NCBI GenBank assembly: GCA_964454265.1 | Contig: CAYVXD010000004.1 | Span: forward strand, 3,343-67,342 | Reading direction: 5' to 3' | Length of the DNA: 64,000 nucleotides | DNA from: JAUWMI01 sp964454265 | GTDB lineage: Bacteria; Sumerlaeota; Sumerlaeia; MWCT01; JAUWMI01 | In this document: one piece after another, positions 1 to 7,793 of the stretch | Position numbering within the stretch: the first letter of the stretch is position 1 | Layout of the letters: each line of letters opens with the position of its first letter | Position numbers and translations under genes: made by a program | Notes under the pieces: model-generated | The model's database searches: none | Told to the model about the DNA's origin: nothing | The model's input: only the letters and a program-made list of their open reading frames with translations

Positions 1-1197
1 ATCCGAAGTGACCAGCCCATCCTGTAAGGCCTTTTGGCGGAATTGTGTGCCCATGCGGGGCATGGCGACGTTGAAGGAGGCAAATTCGGGCTTCAGCTGA
101 AGCGCAAGCCTGATGGTGGCGTTTATATTCTCCTCTGTGTCGCCAGGTAAACCAAGGATAAAATGGGCCAGAATGCGAATGCCCACCTTCTTGCACATTG
201 CCACCGTGTGCTTGACCTGCTCGCGGGTAAAGGGCTTCGAGTATTGGCCTAATAGCTTCTCGTCCGCAGTTTCAATGCCGAGTTGAATGGTATGACATCC
301 GGCGAGCTTCATCAGGGTCAATAATTCCTCGTCCAGGACATTAACGCGCGACAGGCAAACCCAGGTAAACCGCAGTCGCTCGTCAAGCATTCGATTCAGG
401 AAACGCCGCGTGCGTTCCTTGTTTGCGCCGAACGTAAGGTCTTTGAACCAGAGCTCTTTAATTCCAAGCGATTTAAGATAATACATTTCTTCTATCACAT
501 TATCAATGTTGCGGAACTTAAACCCCAGCTCGCCGCCGATGCAGTAGTCGCAACGGAACGGACATCCGTAGTCGGTCAGAATACCTGCATAAGGAATCCG
601 GCGGCCGTGCGGAATGCGATAGCGTTCGTACGGAAACAGATCGTAGCGCGGTGGTGGCAGTGAAAATTCTCCGCGCGGAAACGCCCGGGTTCCCGGCACA
701 ATGGCGCCGGAGGGCGCCCGATAGCTGAGCGACGCAAACGGCCGCTCCTCGCCGTTAAGAAAATCAACCACCTCAGAAGACGTGAAGTCGAGTATCACTG
801 CGCGCAAATACGGATGTTCCTCCAGAAACTTCTTATCCTCGGCGAAAAGGATATCACCATTGCCAATAAACGTGTAGCGATTTGGATGCGTCTGGCTGAG
901 CTGACGCAGGAGGGCAAAATCCTCCACCCAGGAGACCGCACCCGTCAGAAACACAATGATTTCGCATCCTGAAGCCTCAATCTGCTTCAGTGTTTCCTGT
1001 GGTGTGAGGCGATCGGCAATCGCATCAATAACGCAAAGATCAAAGTGCGGATTTAGAATGCCGCTGAGTACAATGAGATCATAAGGTCCCCAGTAGTAGT
1101 GCGCCTTTGAGGTGTGACTGCAATAGTAGTCGCGCATATAAATGTTTTTACCCGGCGGGTTCAGCAACAGAATTTTTGGCCGTGCGTTCGACATCAT
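1..1197 (-). CDS. B12-binding domain radical SAM protein (3' end outside window)
   Basis: The reading frame is open for 399 codons and runs off the left edge, so the C-terminus is missing. Residues 1 to about 150 look like the Rossmann-type cobalamin-binding domain found in this family (LLLNPPGKN at the start). The radical SAM signature follows at residues 212-219 as GCPFRCDYC, giving the C-x3-C-x2-C that holds the 4Fe-4S cluster and S-adenosylmethionine. A later segment, IQLGIETADEKLL, fits the radical SAM barrel. The start is one of two consecutive ATG codons at 1192-1197. Family members carry out methylations, rearrangements and ring contractions, and the substrate cannot be told from sequence. 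A second protein of the same family lies 54 bp upstream on the same strand, followed by an FAD oxidoreductase and a GT2 enzyme, which suggests lipid or glycan modification (inference). Confidence 0.85.
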   Translation of the reverse strand, partial: MMSNARPKILLLNPPGKNIYMRDYYCSHTSKAHYYWGPYDLIVLSGILNPHFDLCVIDAIADRLTPQETLKQIEASGCEIIVFLTGAVSWVEDFALLRQLSQTHPNRYTFIGNGDILFAEDKKFLEEHPYLRAVILDFTSSEVVDFLNGEERPFASLSYRAPSGAIVPGTRAFPRGEFSLPPPRYDLFPYERYRIPHGRRIPYAGILTDYGCPFRCDYCIGGELGFKFRNIDNVIEEMYYLKSLGIKELWFKDLTFGANKERTRRFLNRMLDERLRFTWVCLSRVNVLDEELLTLMKLAGCHTIQLGIETADEKLLGQYSKPFTREQVKHTVAMCKKVGIRILAHFILGLPGDTEENINATIRLALQLKPEFASFNVAMPRMGTQFRQKALQDGLVTSD

Positions 1198-1251
1198 TTG
1201 CAGTATGTTTCCATTGAAATACGCATCGCACCTTGGCCGTAAGGCACAAGG

Positions 1252-2673
1252 CTATTGATTCTGGATGAGGTCTTTCAATTGAATCAGACCATATTTCAGG
1301 TAGTTATACAGCACTCTTGGCGATCGGGCCCGCAGGATTGTCTTCCATATCACCTTTGGCCTGAGATAGAATCGGCGCATTGCAATGCGTCGCCACCTGC
1401 GCAGCTCCTCGAGGCTCATCGTGAAGGTTGGCATGGCCGGCTGCGAATATGCAGCCGTTGGGGTCTCGCCTGATCGGAGCAAGCCTTCCTTTACGGCCAT
1501 CTCGTATAGTTCAGTCCCTGGGAATGGATACACATAGAATATTTCGAGAAAATCCGGGTCGAGCTGCTTTGCGAATGTGATGTCCTCCTGAAGTGTGTCT
1601 GGAGTATCCCAGGGTAGGCCGAATAGCAAATAGATGCTCGACAGAATGCCTGCTTCGCGCGTCAGTTGCATTGCGCGGTACGCGTCTTCCAGTGTGGCGC
1701 GCTTGTTCATCTTTTCCAGAATCTCGCGGTTGCCCGTTTCCACACCATAAGCGATCAACCAGCAGTGAGCCTTGTTCATCCACGCCAGCATTTCCTCGTC
1801 AATGGTATCCACCCGGCTGTTACAGACCCATTCGATATCGAGCCCTCTATTCAGAATCTCCTGACAGAGCTCAATAACCCAGGCTTTGTCGGTCGTAAAG
1901 AGGTCCGAGCGAAAGAGAAAGTTACGAATGTGGTAACGCTCAAGGCATTCCTCCATCTCGGCGATGATGTTTCCTACCGAACGAACGCGATTTTTCCGTC
2001 CTGCAACCTGCGTGGCCAGGCAGAAAATGCAATCAAAAGGACACCCGCGATTTGTGACAATTGTGGTTTGCGGTTCACCCGTGTCAGGGCGAACATACAG
2101 TTCGTTCCGCACCAGATGACGCGCCGGAAATGGTAAGGTATCCAGGTCGTCAATAAAGGGTCGCAGCGGGTTCCGTATGATCTCTCCCCTGCTATTGCGG
2201 TACGTAAGCCCCAGGATTTCCTCCCTGGGTTTTCCTCCGCCGAGTTCCCGGCACGTTTCTTCGTATTCGCCGCGAAGTACTATGTCGAGCACAGGATGCT
2301 GGTCAAGCGTGGAAACGTCGAGCGCATTAAAGTGCGCGCCCTTGGCAATAGTCACAATGTTCGCGTTAACCTGTTTGGCGACTTTGGCGGCGCGAAGGTC
2401 CTGCTCTAGCGAGGGCGTTGTAATGCTCAGCACAAGAAAATCTGGCGCATAAGACTTGAGCTCAGCCTCCAGCTCACTCCAACCCAACCGCTCGCCCGGA
2501 TAATCCACAATCCGACACTCGCATCCTGCGTGTTCGAATTCTGCGGCTGCATACATGAGGTCAATGGGAGGACGAAGAGAAACGGTCTTGAGATCTTCGA
2601 TTGGGGTCTGGCAGCGATCCTCGCGGATGTACAATCCCGTGGGTGGGACTATTAGCAGCACCTTAGGTGTCAT
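1252..2673 (-). CDS. B12-binding domain radical SAM protein
   Basis: This complete 473-residue protein has an N-terminal cobalamin-binding-like domain (VLLIVPPTGLYIREDRC at the start), then the radical SAM cysteine motif NRGCPFDCIFC near residue 210, and a barrel segment IAYGVETGNREILEKMNKR. The C-terminal 60 residues are basic (RRWRRIAMRRFYLRPKVIW), a tail often seen in radical SAM enzymes that act near membranes. It is co-directional with the truncated radical SAM gene downstream. Substrate and reaction are unknown; methyl transfer to an unactivated carbon is a common activity of this class. Assignment to the family is secure, a function is not. Confidence 0.88.
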   Translation of the reverse strand: MTPKVLLIVPPTGLYIREDRCQTPIEDLKTVSLRPPIDLMYAAAEFEHAGCECRIVDYPGERLGWSELEAELKSYAPDFLVLSITTPSLEQDLRAAKVAKQVNANIVTIAKGAHFNALDVSTLDQHPVLDIVLRGEYEETCRELGGGKPREEILGLTYRNSRGEIIRNPLRPFIDDLDTLPFPARHLVRNELYVRPDTGEPQTTIVTNRGCPFDCIFCLATQVAGRKNRVRSVGNIIAEMEECLERYHIRNFLFRSDLFTTDKAWVIELCQEILNRGLDIEWVCNSRVDTIDEEMLAWMNKAHCWLIAYGVETGNREILEKMNKRATLEDAYRAMQLTREAGILSSIYLLFGLPWDTPDTLQEDITFAKQLDPDFLEIFYVYPFPGTELYEMAVKEGLLRSGETPTAAYSQPAMPTFTMSLEELRRWRRIAMRRFYLRPKVIWKTILRARSPRVLYNYLKYGLIQLKDLIQNQ

Positions 2674-3050
2674 CGGTGTACTTTAAAAGTTCTCTAAAAT
2701 CATACGTTTCATTCCAGACATATTATAGGAGCGTATTGAACCATTGGGGTACAGTCAAGCGTTTATTCAGCAAGAAGCGTTGCGTAATGGCTGCTTCTTG
2801 CTCGTGAGCAGTCGGAGCAAAAACAGGAGTATGTTTCGTCTCATAGAATTATGATTCTTGGGATTCCATAGTGGGTTTGTCTTAAGCATCTATTGGGGAT
2901 CAGTTCATCAATTGTAGGGGCGTTTAATTAAACGCCTCTACTCATGGCGCAAACGTTATAAGCATTCTGGAAAAAGCCTTAAAAGGCCAAAAATTTTGCT
3001 CCCAAATAGTCCGCTACAGATTCCGAAGAACCAGAATTATTCCGGGTTTA
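2674..3050. other. Intergenic region, 377 bp, with one 28-bp palindrome
   Basis: No coding support was found between the radical SAM gene and the FAD oxidoreductase gene. The only clear structure is the palindrome at 2914-2941, listed separately. The stretch is otherwise AT-leaning and without a recognisable promoter or terminator. Confidence 0.6.
2914..2941. repeat. 28-bp palindromic element, copy 1 (GTAGGGGC...GCCTCTAC)
   Basis: The arms GTAGGGGCG and CGCCTCTAC flank a self-complementary TTTAATTAAA core, so nearly the whole 28 bp can fold on itself. Two more 28-bp elements with the same outer arms but a different, also self-complementary core lie at 42749-42776 and 48803-48830. All three are intergenic. 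There is no T-tract on either side, so this is not a canonical terminator. It is best described as a small dispersed palindromic repeat. Confidence 0.8.
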
Positions 3051-4469
3051 TCAATCAATGATCCTGAGGCGTTTGAATTGACCGACGTCCTGATACCACG
3101 CTGCAGTGGGATTTGGCTTCGTATGCAGATAATCTGCTGCCTGTAGGCCCATGTAAATTGAATGATCCATATTATTATGATGAAAGAGGCCCTGGCGACC
3201 GATCGTCATGAGGCCGGGGAATTGCTGTAAGAACTGCCAGAGACGTCCCAGGCGAGTGCTGTATTCAAGGTCGTAGAGCGGATATGCGTGCTGAATAGAG
3301 AAGACAGAAGTTGCGATAACGTCCTCGATTCGATATAGGCCGGTTTGAGCAATTTGGCCAGATACCTTCGTGGCCAGCTCATCCGAAGGCATGCTCCAGA
3401 TCTTGTCTCCCTCGTAGCAGGTCACCTCAGCACAAAGCAGGGCCTTGTCCGCCGGCCCCAGCGAGGGATCGAAATTCTTTGTTTCATACGCCCGGTTGAC
3501 CAGCATGTCTGGCTCCGGAAAGTAGAGCCAGCTATTAGGGCTGATCTGTGGCTTTCCAACCACAATGAAGACCAGTCGCATGGCAATATATTTAAAATCA
3601 CGGAGCATACCCCTGATACTCTCATCAGAATGATGCTGTAGAAGCATTCCGGCAAGCTCGGTAACCGGGATGGAGGAGATGCAGAACTTCCCTTCCGCGT
3701 GTAGTTCCTGACCGTTACTCGTGTATGTCACGCGGCAGCCGTTTGCTCGATCATTATCAACGTGTATGACAGTTGCGGACGTCCGGATTTGCCCCCCGTT
3801 GGCACGCACAAGTTCTGCCAGCCGCTCAGGCAGCTTTGCAATCCCTCCTTTTACGTAGATGAACGTCTTGAGCGTTGTGGAAGAGTTATCGCGCTTGCCT
3901 GATACAATTTCTTTAGCGAGTGTTAGCAGTCCACCAGCCGAGACTCTCACGCTAACGATATCAGCCGAGAGTTGGCGCGGGTCAATCCCCCAGACTTTCT
4001 TCGTATAGGGCAGAATCATTGCTCGATAAAGGCTTGGCCCAAATGCCTTTCGCATAGCTGCATCGTAATTATGGTAATGAGATTTCTTCCCGCCTCCGCG
4101 TACCCGTTCGAATAAATAGCTCAGCATGAAACGGCTCAGCGCGATTGGCCCAAGATGGCGCAGCAGCTCTAATGGCGAAATGGGGTACGCCAGGTATCGT
4201 CCGCGAAAGTACATCTGACTCTTTCGCACGACGGTCAGGAGATGATCGCCGAGGAGCTCGTGGAGAAAGTCGCGAATCTCGGGCAGTTCGGTATGAATGC
4301 GATGCGGGCCCAGGTCGGTCACAATGCCCTGGATCTGAAGACTTCGAGCAAGGCCGCCAACTTCGCGTTCTTTCTCCAGCACCAGCACGTCGTACTCCCC
4401 GAGCCTCGTGAGACGATAGGCTGCTGCGAGTCCTGCCAGGCCAGCACCAAGGATAATAACGCGCTTCAC
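3051..4469 (-). CDS. FAD-dependent oxidoreductase (protoporphyrinogen oxidase / UDP-galactopyranose mutase-like)
   Basis: The 472-residue protein opens with a dinucleotide-binding motif (VIILGAGLAGLAAAYRL), followed by an acidic residue in LVLEKE and by GGLARS, the usual FAD-binding start of the amine-oxidase superfamily. Near the middle is LPYTKKVWG, resembling the conserved (L/Y)P(Y/F)xxKxWG segment of UDP-galactopyranose mutase-like and protoporphyrinogen oxidase-like proteins. No heme genes are nearby. Instead it lies 32 bp downstream of a GT2 glycosyltransferase and upstream of two radical SAM proteins, so a role in sugar or lipid redox chemistry is more likely than heme synthesis (inference). 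A related enzyme is found at 50232-51593 in a sugar-nucleotide cluster. Confidence 0.8.
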   Translation of the reverse strand: MKRVIILGAGLAGLAAAYRLTRLGEYDVLVLEKEREVGGLARSLQIQGIVTDLGPHRIHTELPEIRDFLHELLGDHLLTVVRKSQMYFRGRYLAYPISPLELLRHLGPIALSRFMLSYLFERVRGGGKKSHYHNYDAAMRKAFGPSLYRAMILPYTKKVWGIDPRQLSADIVSVRVSAGGLLTLAKEIVSGKRDNSSTTLKTFIYVKGGIAKLPERLAELVRANGGQIRTSATVIHVDNDRANGCRVTYTSNGQELHAEGKFCISSIPVTELAGMLLQHHSDESIRGMLRDFKYIAMRLVFIVVGKPQISPNSWLYFPEPDMLVNRAYETKNFDPSLGPADKALLCAEVTCYEGDKIWSMPSDELATKVSGQIAQTGLYRIEDVIATSVFSIQHAYPLYDLEYSTRLGRLWQFLQQFPGLMTIGRQGLFHHNNMDHSIYMGLQAADYLHTKPNPTAAWYQDVGQFKRLRIID

Positions 4470-4501
4470 GATCTCAATTCCACCTGTGGGTTAATGGCGA
4501 G

Positions 4502-5182
4502 TTAGCGAAAAAAGCGGTATTTGAGCAGCACATATACGGCGATAAGGAAATCGCGCCAGCCGATCTTCTTGCCTTCCTCTACGGTTCGGGCCGTAAACGT
4601 GACCGGCACCTCAATAATTCGTTCGCCCTGGCGCATAACTTTTGCGGTTACCTCAGGACAGAATTCAAATCGGCGACACGTGAGGTGAAGCTCCTGAGCC
4701 ACCTCACGGCGGAAGGCTTTATATGCCGTGGCTTCGTCGGTGATTTTCTGGCCGTAGAGAATAGTGACGAGGAAGGCCAGGATTTTGTTTGCCACGTAGT
4801 TTGCCAGACGCATGCATTTGACTTCGCCAAGAAACCGCGATCCGTAGGCCACCCGCGTTCGGCCGTCCACAATTGGCTGAATCACCGCAGGAATCTCTTC
4901 GGGATTATACTCCAGATCTGCGTCCTGGATGATGACAATATCGCCGGTCGCGTGTTTGAGACCTGTGCGGATTGACGCACCCTTTCCCCGGTTTTCTGTA
5001 TGGGTGACTACGCGCGTATCGGGCTTCAATGCTTCCTTTTTCAGAATCTCGGCCGTGCCGTCAGTGGAACAATCGTCTACTAAAATGAGCTCCTTCTCGA
5101 TGGGTAAGGCGCGAACCCGCTCAAGAACCGCTTCAATCAGATCTACTTCGTTATAGATAGGAATAATGAACGAAAGTTTCAT
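4502..5182 (-). CDS. Glycosyltransferase family 2 (dolichol-phosphate mannosyltransferase-like)
   Basis: This 226-residue GT-A enzyme has FIIPIYNEVDLIE at the start, LVDDCSTDGT (nucleotide binding) and IIQDADLEYNPEEIP, which supplies the metal-binding DxD-type acid cluster. It ends at KYRFFR and has no C-terminal membrane segments, so it matches the short DPM1-like group that transfers a hexose from a nucleotide sugar to a polyprenyl phosphate. The start ATG has no good Shine-Dalgarno sequence. The co-directional FAD oxidoreductase begins 32 bp downstream, suggesting one transcript. The acceptor lipid and the sugar are not determined. Confidence 0.85.
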   Translation of the reverse strand: MKLSFIIPIYNEVDLIEAVLERVRALPIEKELILVDDCSTDGTAEILKKEALKPDTRVVTHTENRGKGASIRTGLKHATGDIVIIQDADLEYNPEEIPAVIQPIVDGRTRVAYGSRFLGEVKCMRLANYVANKILAFLVTILYGQKITDEATAYKAFRREVAQELHLTCRRFEFCPEVTAKVMRQGERIIEVPVTFTARTVEEGKKIGWRDFLIAVYVLLKYRFFR

Positions 5183-5526
5183 CGCGGGGAGTCTGTGGCC
5201 TTTACGTAAGTCTCAGGGTTGATCGGGTTGTTCCTCTTGTCTTTTAAATTGCAAACAATGACAGGCACGACATGATGCCGGCTGGCAGCGCCGTAATACC
5301 GTTTCTGGTTATGCAATATGAACGCAATGCAATGGAAAAGCCTCAGGCGTGCCTTCGTAAGATTCAAGCAACCGGCTTTTTGAATTTCAACTGATAGTGG
5401 AGGGGCTGAGATTTGTCAATGGCTTTTGTCGTACGGTAAGGGCTAGTTTTATCATTGAGAATTTTCTTGGTAGGGAATGAAAAATCACGGGCAAGTTGAA
5501 AATGCGCCTGTGGCGTGATGCCCGTG

Positions 5527-5668
5527 CCACTGGTATTGGCCTTGGTGGAACCTTGCTACTGTTATTGGCCTTGGTAGAACCGTGTCACTGCTAATGGCCT
5601 TGGTGGAACCTTGCTACTGTTATTGGCCTTGGTAGAACCTTGTCACTGTTATTATTTTTGGTGGAACG
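5527..5668. repeat. 29-bp tandem repeat, about 5 units
   Basis: Units begin at 5527, 5556, 5585, 5614 and 5643 and share the core ATTGGCCTTGGTRGAACCTTG, followed by YYACTG. Units 2 and 4 are almost identical, and so are units 1 and 3 in their 3' halves, which suggests the array grew by duplicating a two-unit block. The fifth unit is degenerate (TTATTTTTGGTGGAAC). There are no spacers, so this is not a CRISPR array. It sits in the intergenic gap beyond the hsp20 stop codon. Confidence 0.85.
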
Positions 5669-5683
5669 GGCATCCTGCCCGTT
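5665..5683. repeat. Hairpin AACGGGCA-TCC-TGCCCGTT
   Basis: An 8-bp perfect stem with a 3-nt loop stands directly at the end of the 29-bp tandem repeat array, about 40 bp beyond the hsp20 stop codon. A degenerate relative (TGGCGTGATGCCCGTGCCA) stands at the other end of the array, near 5514-5532. No T-run follows on either strand, so a Rho-independent terminator is unlikely. A processing or mRNA-stabilising hairpin, or a dispersed repeat, are the alternatives. Confidence 0.6.
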
Positions 5684-5724
5684 GGTATTCGGCTGAATCC
5701 TTTAGAGAAAAAACATTTTCTACG

Positions 5725-6174
5725 CTACGACTCCTTCAGATTTACTTTAATCTTCTTGGGCAACGCTGCCTCGGCTTTCGGCAGCTTGATCTCAAGAACC
5801 CCTTTCTTATAGTTGGCCTTGATCTCCTTTTCTTTGACCTCAACAGGCAGAGGGACGGAGCGGTAGAAGGAGCCGTGGCTGCATTCCATAAGGTGGTAGT
5901 TTTTCCTCTTCTCTTCTTTTTTGAACTTCTTCTTACCCCGAATTATTAGATTGTTGCCCGAGAGTTCAACGTCAATATCCTCAGGATTCATGCCGGGCAA
6001 TTCGGCTTTGACGATAATATCTTTGTCCGTCTCCTCAAGATCCACTGCCGGGGCTATCAGATCGGCAGCTTCTTTACCTTTGCCGCGGCCAAAGAAACTA
6101 TCGAAGAGGCGATCCATCTCTCTGCGCAAATCGGCCAATGGCCCGAAAATTGGTTTCCATGGCAATCGTTCCAT
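5725..6174 (-). CDS. Hsp20/alpha-crystallin small heat shock protein
   Basis: The 149-residue protein is a typical ATP-independent holdase. It begins with a short N-terminal arm (LADLRREMDRLFDSFFG), then the alpha-crystallin domain: VDLEETDKDIIVKAELPGMN, IRGKKKFKKEE, the GSFYRSVPLPVEV strand, and the A-x-Y-K-x-G-V-L-E-I sequence that forms the conserved beta-9 edge (NYKKGVLEIKLPK). The C-terminus KKIKVNL carries an I-x-V/I-type tail like those that cross-link dimers into oligomers. It appears monocistronic on the minus strand. No CIRCE element was found upstream. Confidence 0.93.
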   Translation of the reverse strand: MERLPWKPIFGPLADLRREMDRLFDSFFGRGKGKEAADLIAPAVDLEETDKDIIVKAELPGMNPEDIDVELSGNNLIIRGKKKFKKEEKRKNYHLMECSHGSFYRSVPLPVEVKEKEIKANYKKGVLEIKLPKAEAALPKKIKVNLKES

Positions 6175-6316
6175 TTCTACAACTACCTTTCTTAACAGAA
6201 TGCTTTATTAGACGCTATTTAGGCTCTACCGCCTGAATTATTCTGACTCTTCAACGGCCAAAATTGGTTTGGCCGGAATTTTCGCCCTTTGCGAAGTGCC
6301 GAAGGTATTCGGGCAA

Positions 6317-6333
6317 ATCCGCCGTAGGCGGAT
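6317..6333. repeat. Short hairpin ATCCGCC-GTA-GGCGGAT
   Basis: A perfect 7-bp stem with a 3-nt loop lies in the 202-bp gap between hicB and hsp20. No T-tract follows. It is probably another small dispersed palindrome; a role in separating the two transcripts is possible but unsupported. Confidence 0.45.
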
Positions 6334-6376
6334 AAACCGCCTCTATTGGCTATTACCGGAAGTAGCCGAACATTTT

Positions 6377-6589
6377 TCATTGAACAGCTATATACTCTGC
6401 GAAAGAATTAGATTCAGGAATAGGTAAATTATCCTCCAGCAGTCCGCGCACATGCATTTCAATAGATTCATGCATGTTCCGTTTTGCCTCTTCACGCGTA
6501 GAACCGGTAGCCACACACCCAGGCAAATCTGGTGAATATGCTGAATAGTTGTCATTTGGCTTTTCAATCACAACAAGAAAACGATACAT
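6377..6589 (-). CDS. HicB-family antitoxin, apparently orphaned
   Basis: This 70-residue protein has the HicB signature YSAYSPDLPGCVATG and then EEAKRNMHESIEMHV, the helix of the partial RNase H-like fold. It lacks a C-terminal DNA-binding extension, so it belongs to the short HicB class. HicB normally neutralises the HicA mRNA interferase encoded just upstream. Here the sequence just upstream encodes only the last 25 residues of a HicA-like protein (6591-6668), so the antitoxin seems to have lost its partner. It may persist as a relic or may counter a HicA elsewhere. Confidence 0.85.
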   Translation of the reverse strand: MYRFLVVIEKPNDNYSAYSPDLPGCVATGSTREEAKRNMHESIEMHVRGLLEDNLPIPESNSFAEYIAVQ

Positions 6590-6590
6590 A

Positions 6591-6668
6591 TTACTTTGCC
6601 TCGTTCAGTTTTGCCTGTTTTAAGATGCTATTCAGGGTACCCGGCGCCAAATCATCTAATGGCTTGGC
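6591..6668 (-). pseudogene. HicA toxin remnant (C-terminal 25 codons only)
   Basis: Ending 1 bp before the hicB start codon, this frame reads ...DLAPGTLNSILKQAKLNEAK, then TAA. The pattern P-G-T-L-x-x-I-L-K-Q-A is the conserved C-terminal end of HicA toxins, and the position directly upstream of hicB is the normal hicA position. An in-frame TAA at 6669-6671 closes the frame, there is no start codon, and the catalytic-histidine half is absent. The missing part is replaced by the DUF5615 gene, whose stop codon (6656-6658) lies inside the remnant. I infer that insertion or recombination of the DUF433/DUF5615 module destroyed hicA. Confidence 0.7.
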
Positions 6669-7030
6669 TTAAGCGGAAGGCGTGTGCGGCGAATTCGTCT
6701 CTTCTCAATGACAATGATGCAATTTGGCAACTCCTGGTTTGGAATCGTTTCAAGAGCACGCCTTAAACGTGCTACAGCTTCTTGCTCACTGTAATTTCCG
6801 CCCCGGAAGAGTATTATGCCAGGCCCTTCGGCTTGCGTCAGAGCCAAAAGCCGGGGATAGTCCAAATCCGCAGTGACTATCACTCGATGCTCATTTCGAG
6901 CGCGTTCTAAGATTGCTATATCCGAAGCACGATCTAGTCCTACTTCGACGGCATGAACCGCATCATGACCTTGTCGTACAAGCCAGACAGCCAAACCTGG
7001 TGAGAGCGGCATGTCAATCAGAAACTTCAC
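6656..7030 (-). CDS. DUF5615 family PIN-like toxin candidate
   Basis: The 124-residue protein begins KFLIDMPLSPGLAVWL, with the early conserved aspartate of DUF5615/Mut7-C-like PIN folds. It continues with D-x-A-I-L-E-R-A and VTADLDYPRLLAL, carrying further acids expected at a nuclease site. PIN-fold toxins are metal-dependent RNases. It overlaps the DUF433 gene by 4 bp (ATGA), the standard DUF433-DUF5615 toxin-antitoxin arrangement with the antitoxin first. Its 3' end runs into the HicA remnant, so the last residues may derive partly from the junction. Toxicity is inferred from the family. Confidence 0.82.
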   Translation of the reverse strand: MKFLIDMPLSPGLAVWLVRQGHDAVHAVEVGLDRASDIAILERARNEHRVIVTADLDYPRLLALTQAEGPGIILFRGGNYSEQEAVARLRRALETIPNQELPNCIIVIEKRRIRRTRLPLKPSH

Positions 7031-7251
7031 CTCGTAAACTCCACGGTCTCCTCGTCTGCAAGAGAGGCGGCATAGCGCAGGGCTTCATCAATGTCCTCGG
7101 CCTCAAGGTAGGGATACGCCTTGAGAATCGTTTCCTTGGTCTCTCCCGAAGCCAAAAGACCAAGCAGACGTGAAACCGGAAACCGAAGGGCACGGATGCA
7201 CGGCTTGCCGGTGCAAACATTCGGATCTACTGTAATGCGTTCAAATTTCAT
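7027..7251 (-). CDS. DUF433 antitoxin
   Basis: This 74-residue protein carries the DUF433 signature DPNVCTGKPCIRALRFPVSR (usual form GKPxIRGTRIPV), followed by a helix-turn-helix-like LLASGETKETILKAYPYL. DUF433 proteins are predicted winged-helix antitoxins paired with DUF5615 or other PIN-like toxins. A strong Shine-Dalgarno (GGAGGAG) precedes the ATG by 6-7 nt. The stop codon overlaps the toxin start, which implies translational coupling. A 17-bp palindrome at 7287-7303, about 36 bp upstream of the start, could serve as an autoregulatory operator, but a sister copy elsewhere argues for a dispersed repeat. Confidence 0.82.
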   Translation of the reverse strand: MKFERITVDPNVCTGKPCIRALRFPVSRLLGLLASGETKETILKAYPYLEAEDIDEALRYAASLADEETVEFTR

Positions 7252-7286
7252 CGTTTTCTCCTCCGTGTTTTTTGCAGCAACATAGA

Positions 7287-7303
7287 ATAAGCCTCAGGCT
7301 TAT
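7287..7303. repeat. 17-bp palindrome ATAAGCCT-C-AGGCTTAT
   Basis: An 8-bp perfect stem around a single base lies between the tRNA-Ser gene and the DUF433 start codon. A sister element at 8021-8037 (ATGAGCCT-C-AGGCTCAT) differs by one base in each arm and the two changes compensate, so pairing is kept. It could be an operator for the toxin-antitoxin operon or a member of a dispersed family. Confidence 0.55.
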
Positions 7304-7354
7304 CAATCGGTTTTACTTCCGGTTTTACTTCGAGGAACTTCTCCATGTCCTGAT

Positions 7355-7444
7355 TGGCGGAGAGGGAGGGATTCGAACCCTCGGGGCAGTTCCCCACCCA
7401 CACGCTCTCCAGGCGTGCTCCTTCAACCACTCGGACACCTCTCC
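7355..7444 (-). tRNA. tRNA-Ser(GGA)
   Basis: Read on the minus strand, the acceptor GGAGAGG pairs with CCTCTCC, followed by discriminator G and an encoded CCA. The anticodon arm CACGC-CTGGAGA-GCGTG gives anticodon GGA (serine, UCC/UCU codons). A long variable arm (about 20 nt, GTGGGTGGGG...TGCCCC) marks a class II tRNA, as expected for serine. The T-loop reads GGTTCGAATC. Total length is 90 nt with CCA. Confidence 0.95.
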
Positions 7445-7793
7445 GCGGGATTCTCTAAAAAGCATAAAATCGAAATACCTGCAATCGCCTTTTCTTATTC
7501 TTGATTCCAATTTTAATTGAAAGGTTAGCATTGGCTGCGTATTTTTCAACTGTTTTTTTTTGCTGCCCTCACCTTATTATAGCCACGGAGACACAAAGGC
7601 ACAGAGATTTTCAAAGATTTCCTTCAGCTGGGCTGTTGAAGACATATATTGACAACTTTTTGCTCTGCCCAATAGAATCCCTTACAGATTCTTTGTAAAC
7701 TTGCCGATACTGCATAATGGCCTACTTGCGACGATTGAGATTGGTGAATGCATATAGCGGAACCGCGGAGACACAGAGCATTAAATTGTAGAT

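Larger units (their letters stand above)
5183..5724. other. Intergenic region, 541 bp, with tandem repeats and a hairpin
   Basis: No convincing gene lies here. The region carries about five copies of a 29-bp tandem repeat (5527-5668) and an adjoining strong hairpin (5665-5683), both listed separately. A 62-codon TTG-started frame at 5179-5367 touches the GT2 start codon but has no similarity I recognise and is not called. Confidence 0.6.

Noticed and set aside
5179..5367. 62-codon minus-strand frame touching the GT2 start codon by ATGA overlap
   Set aside because: It starts at TTG, has no recognisable domain, no good ribosome-binding site and ends in a repeat-rich intergenic region. The overlap may be chance.
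5527..5668. Possible CRISPR array
   Set aside because: The 29-bp units are directly contiguous with no unique spacers, and no cas genes are present.
5611..5949. 112-codon plus-strand frame opposite hsp20
   Set aside because: It is antisense to a clear alpha-crystallin domain and reads through the tandem repeat.
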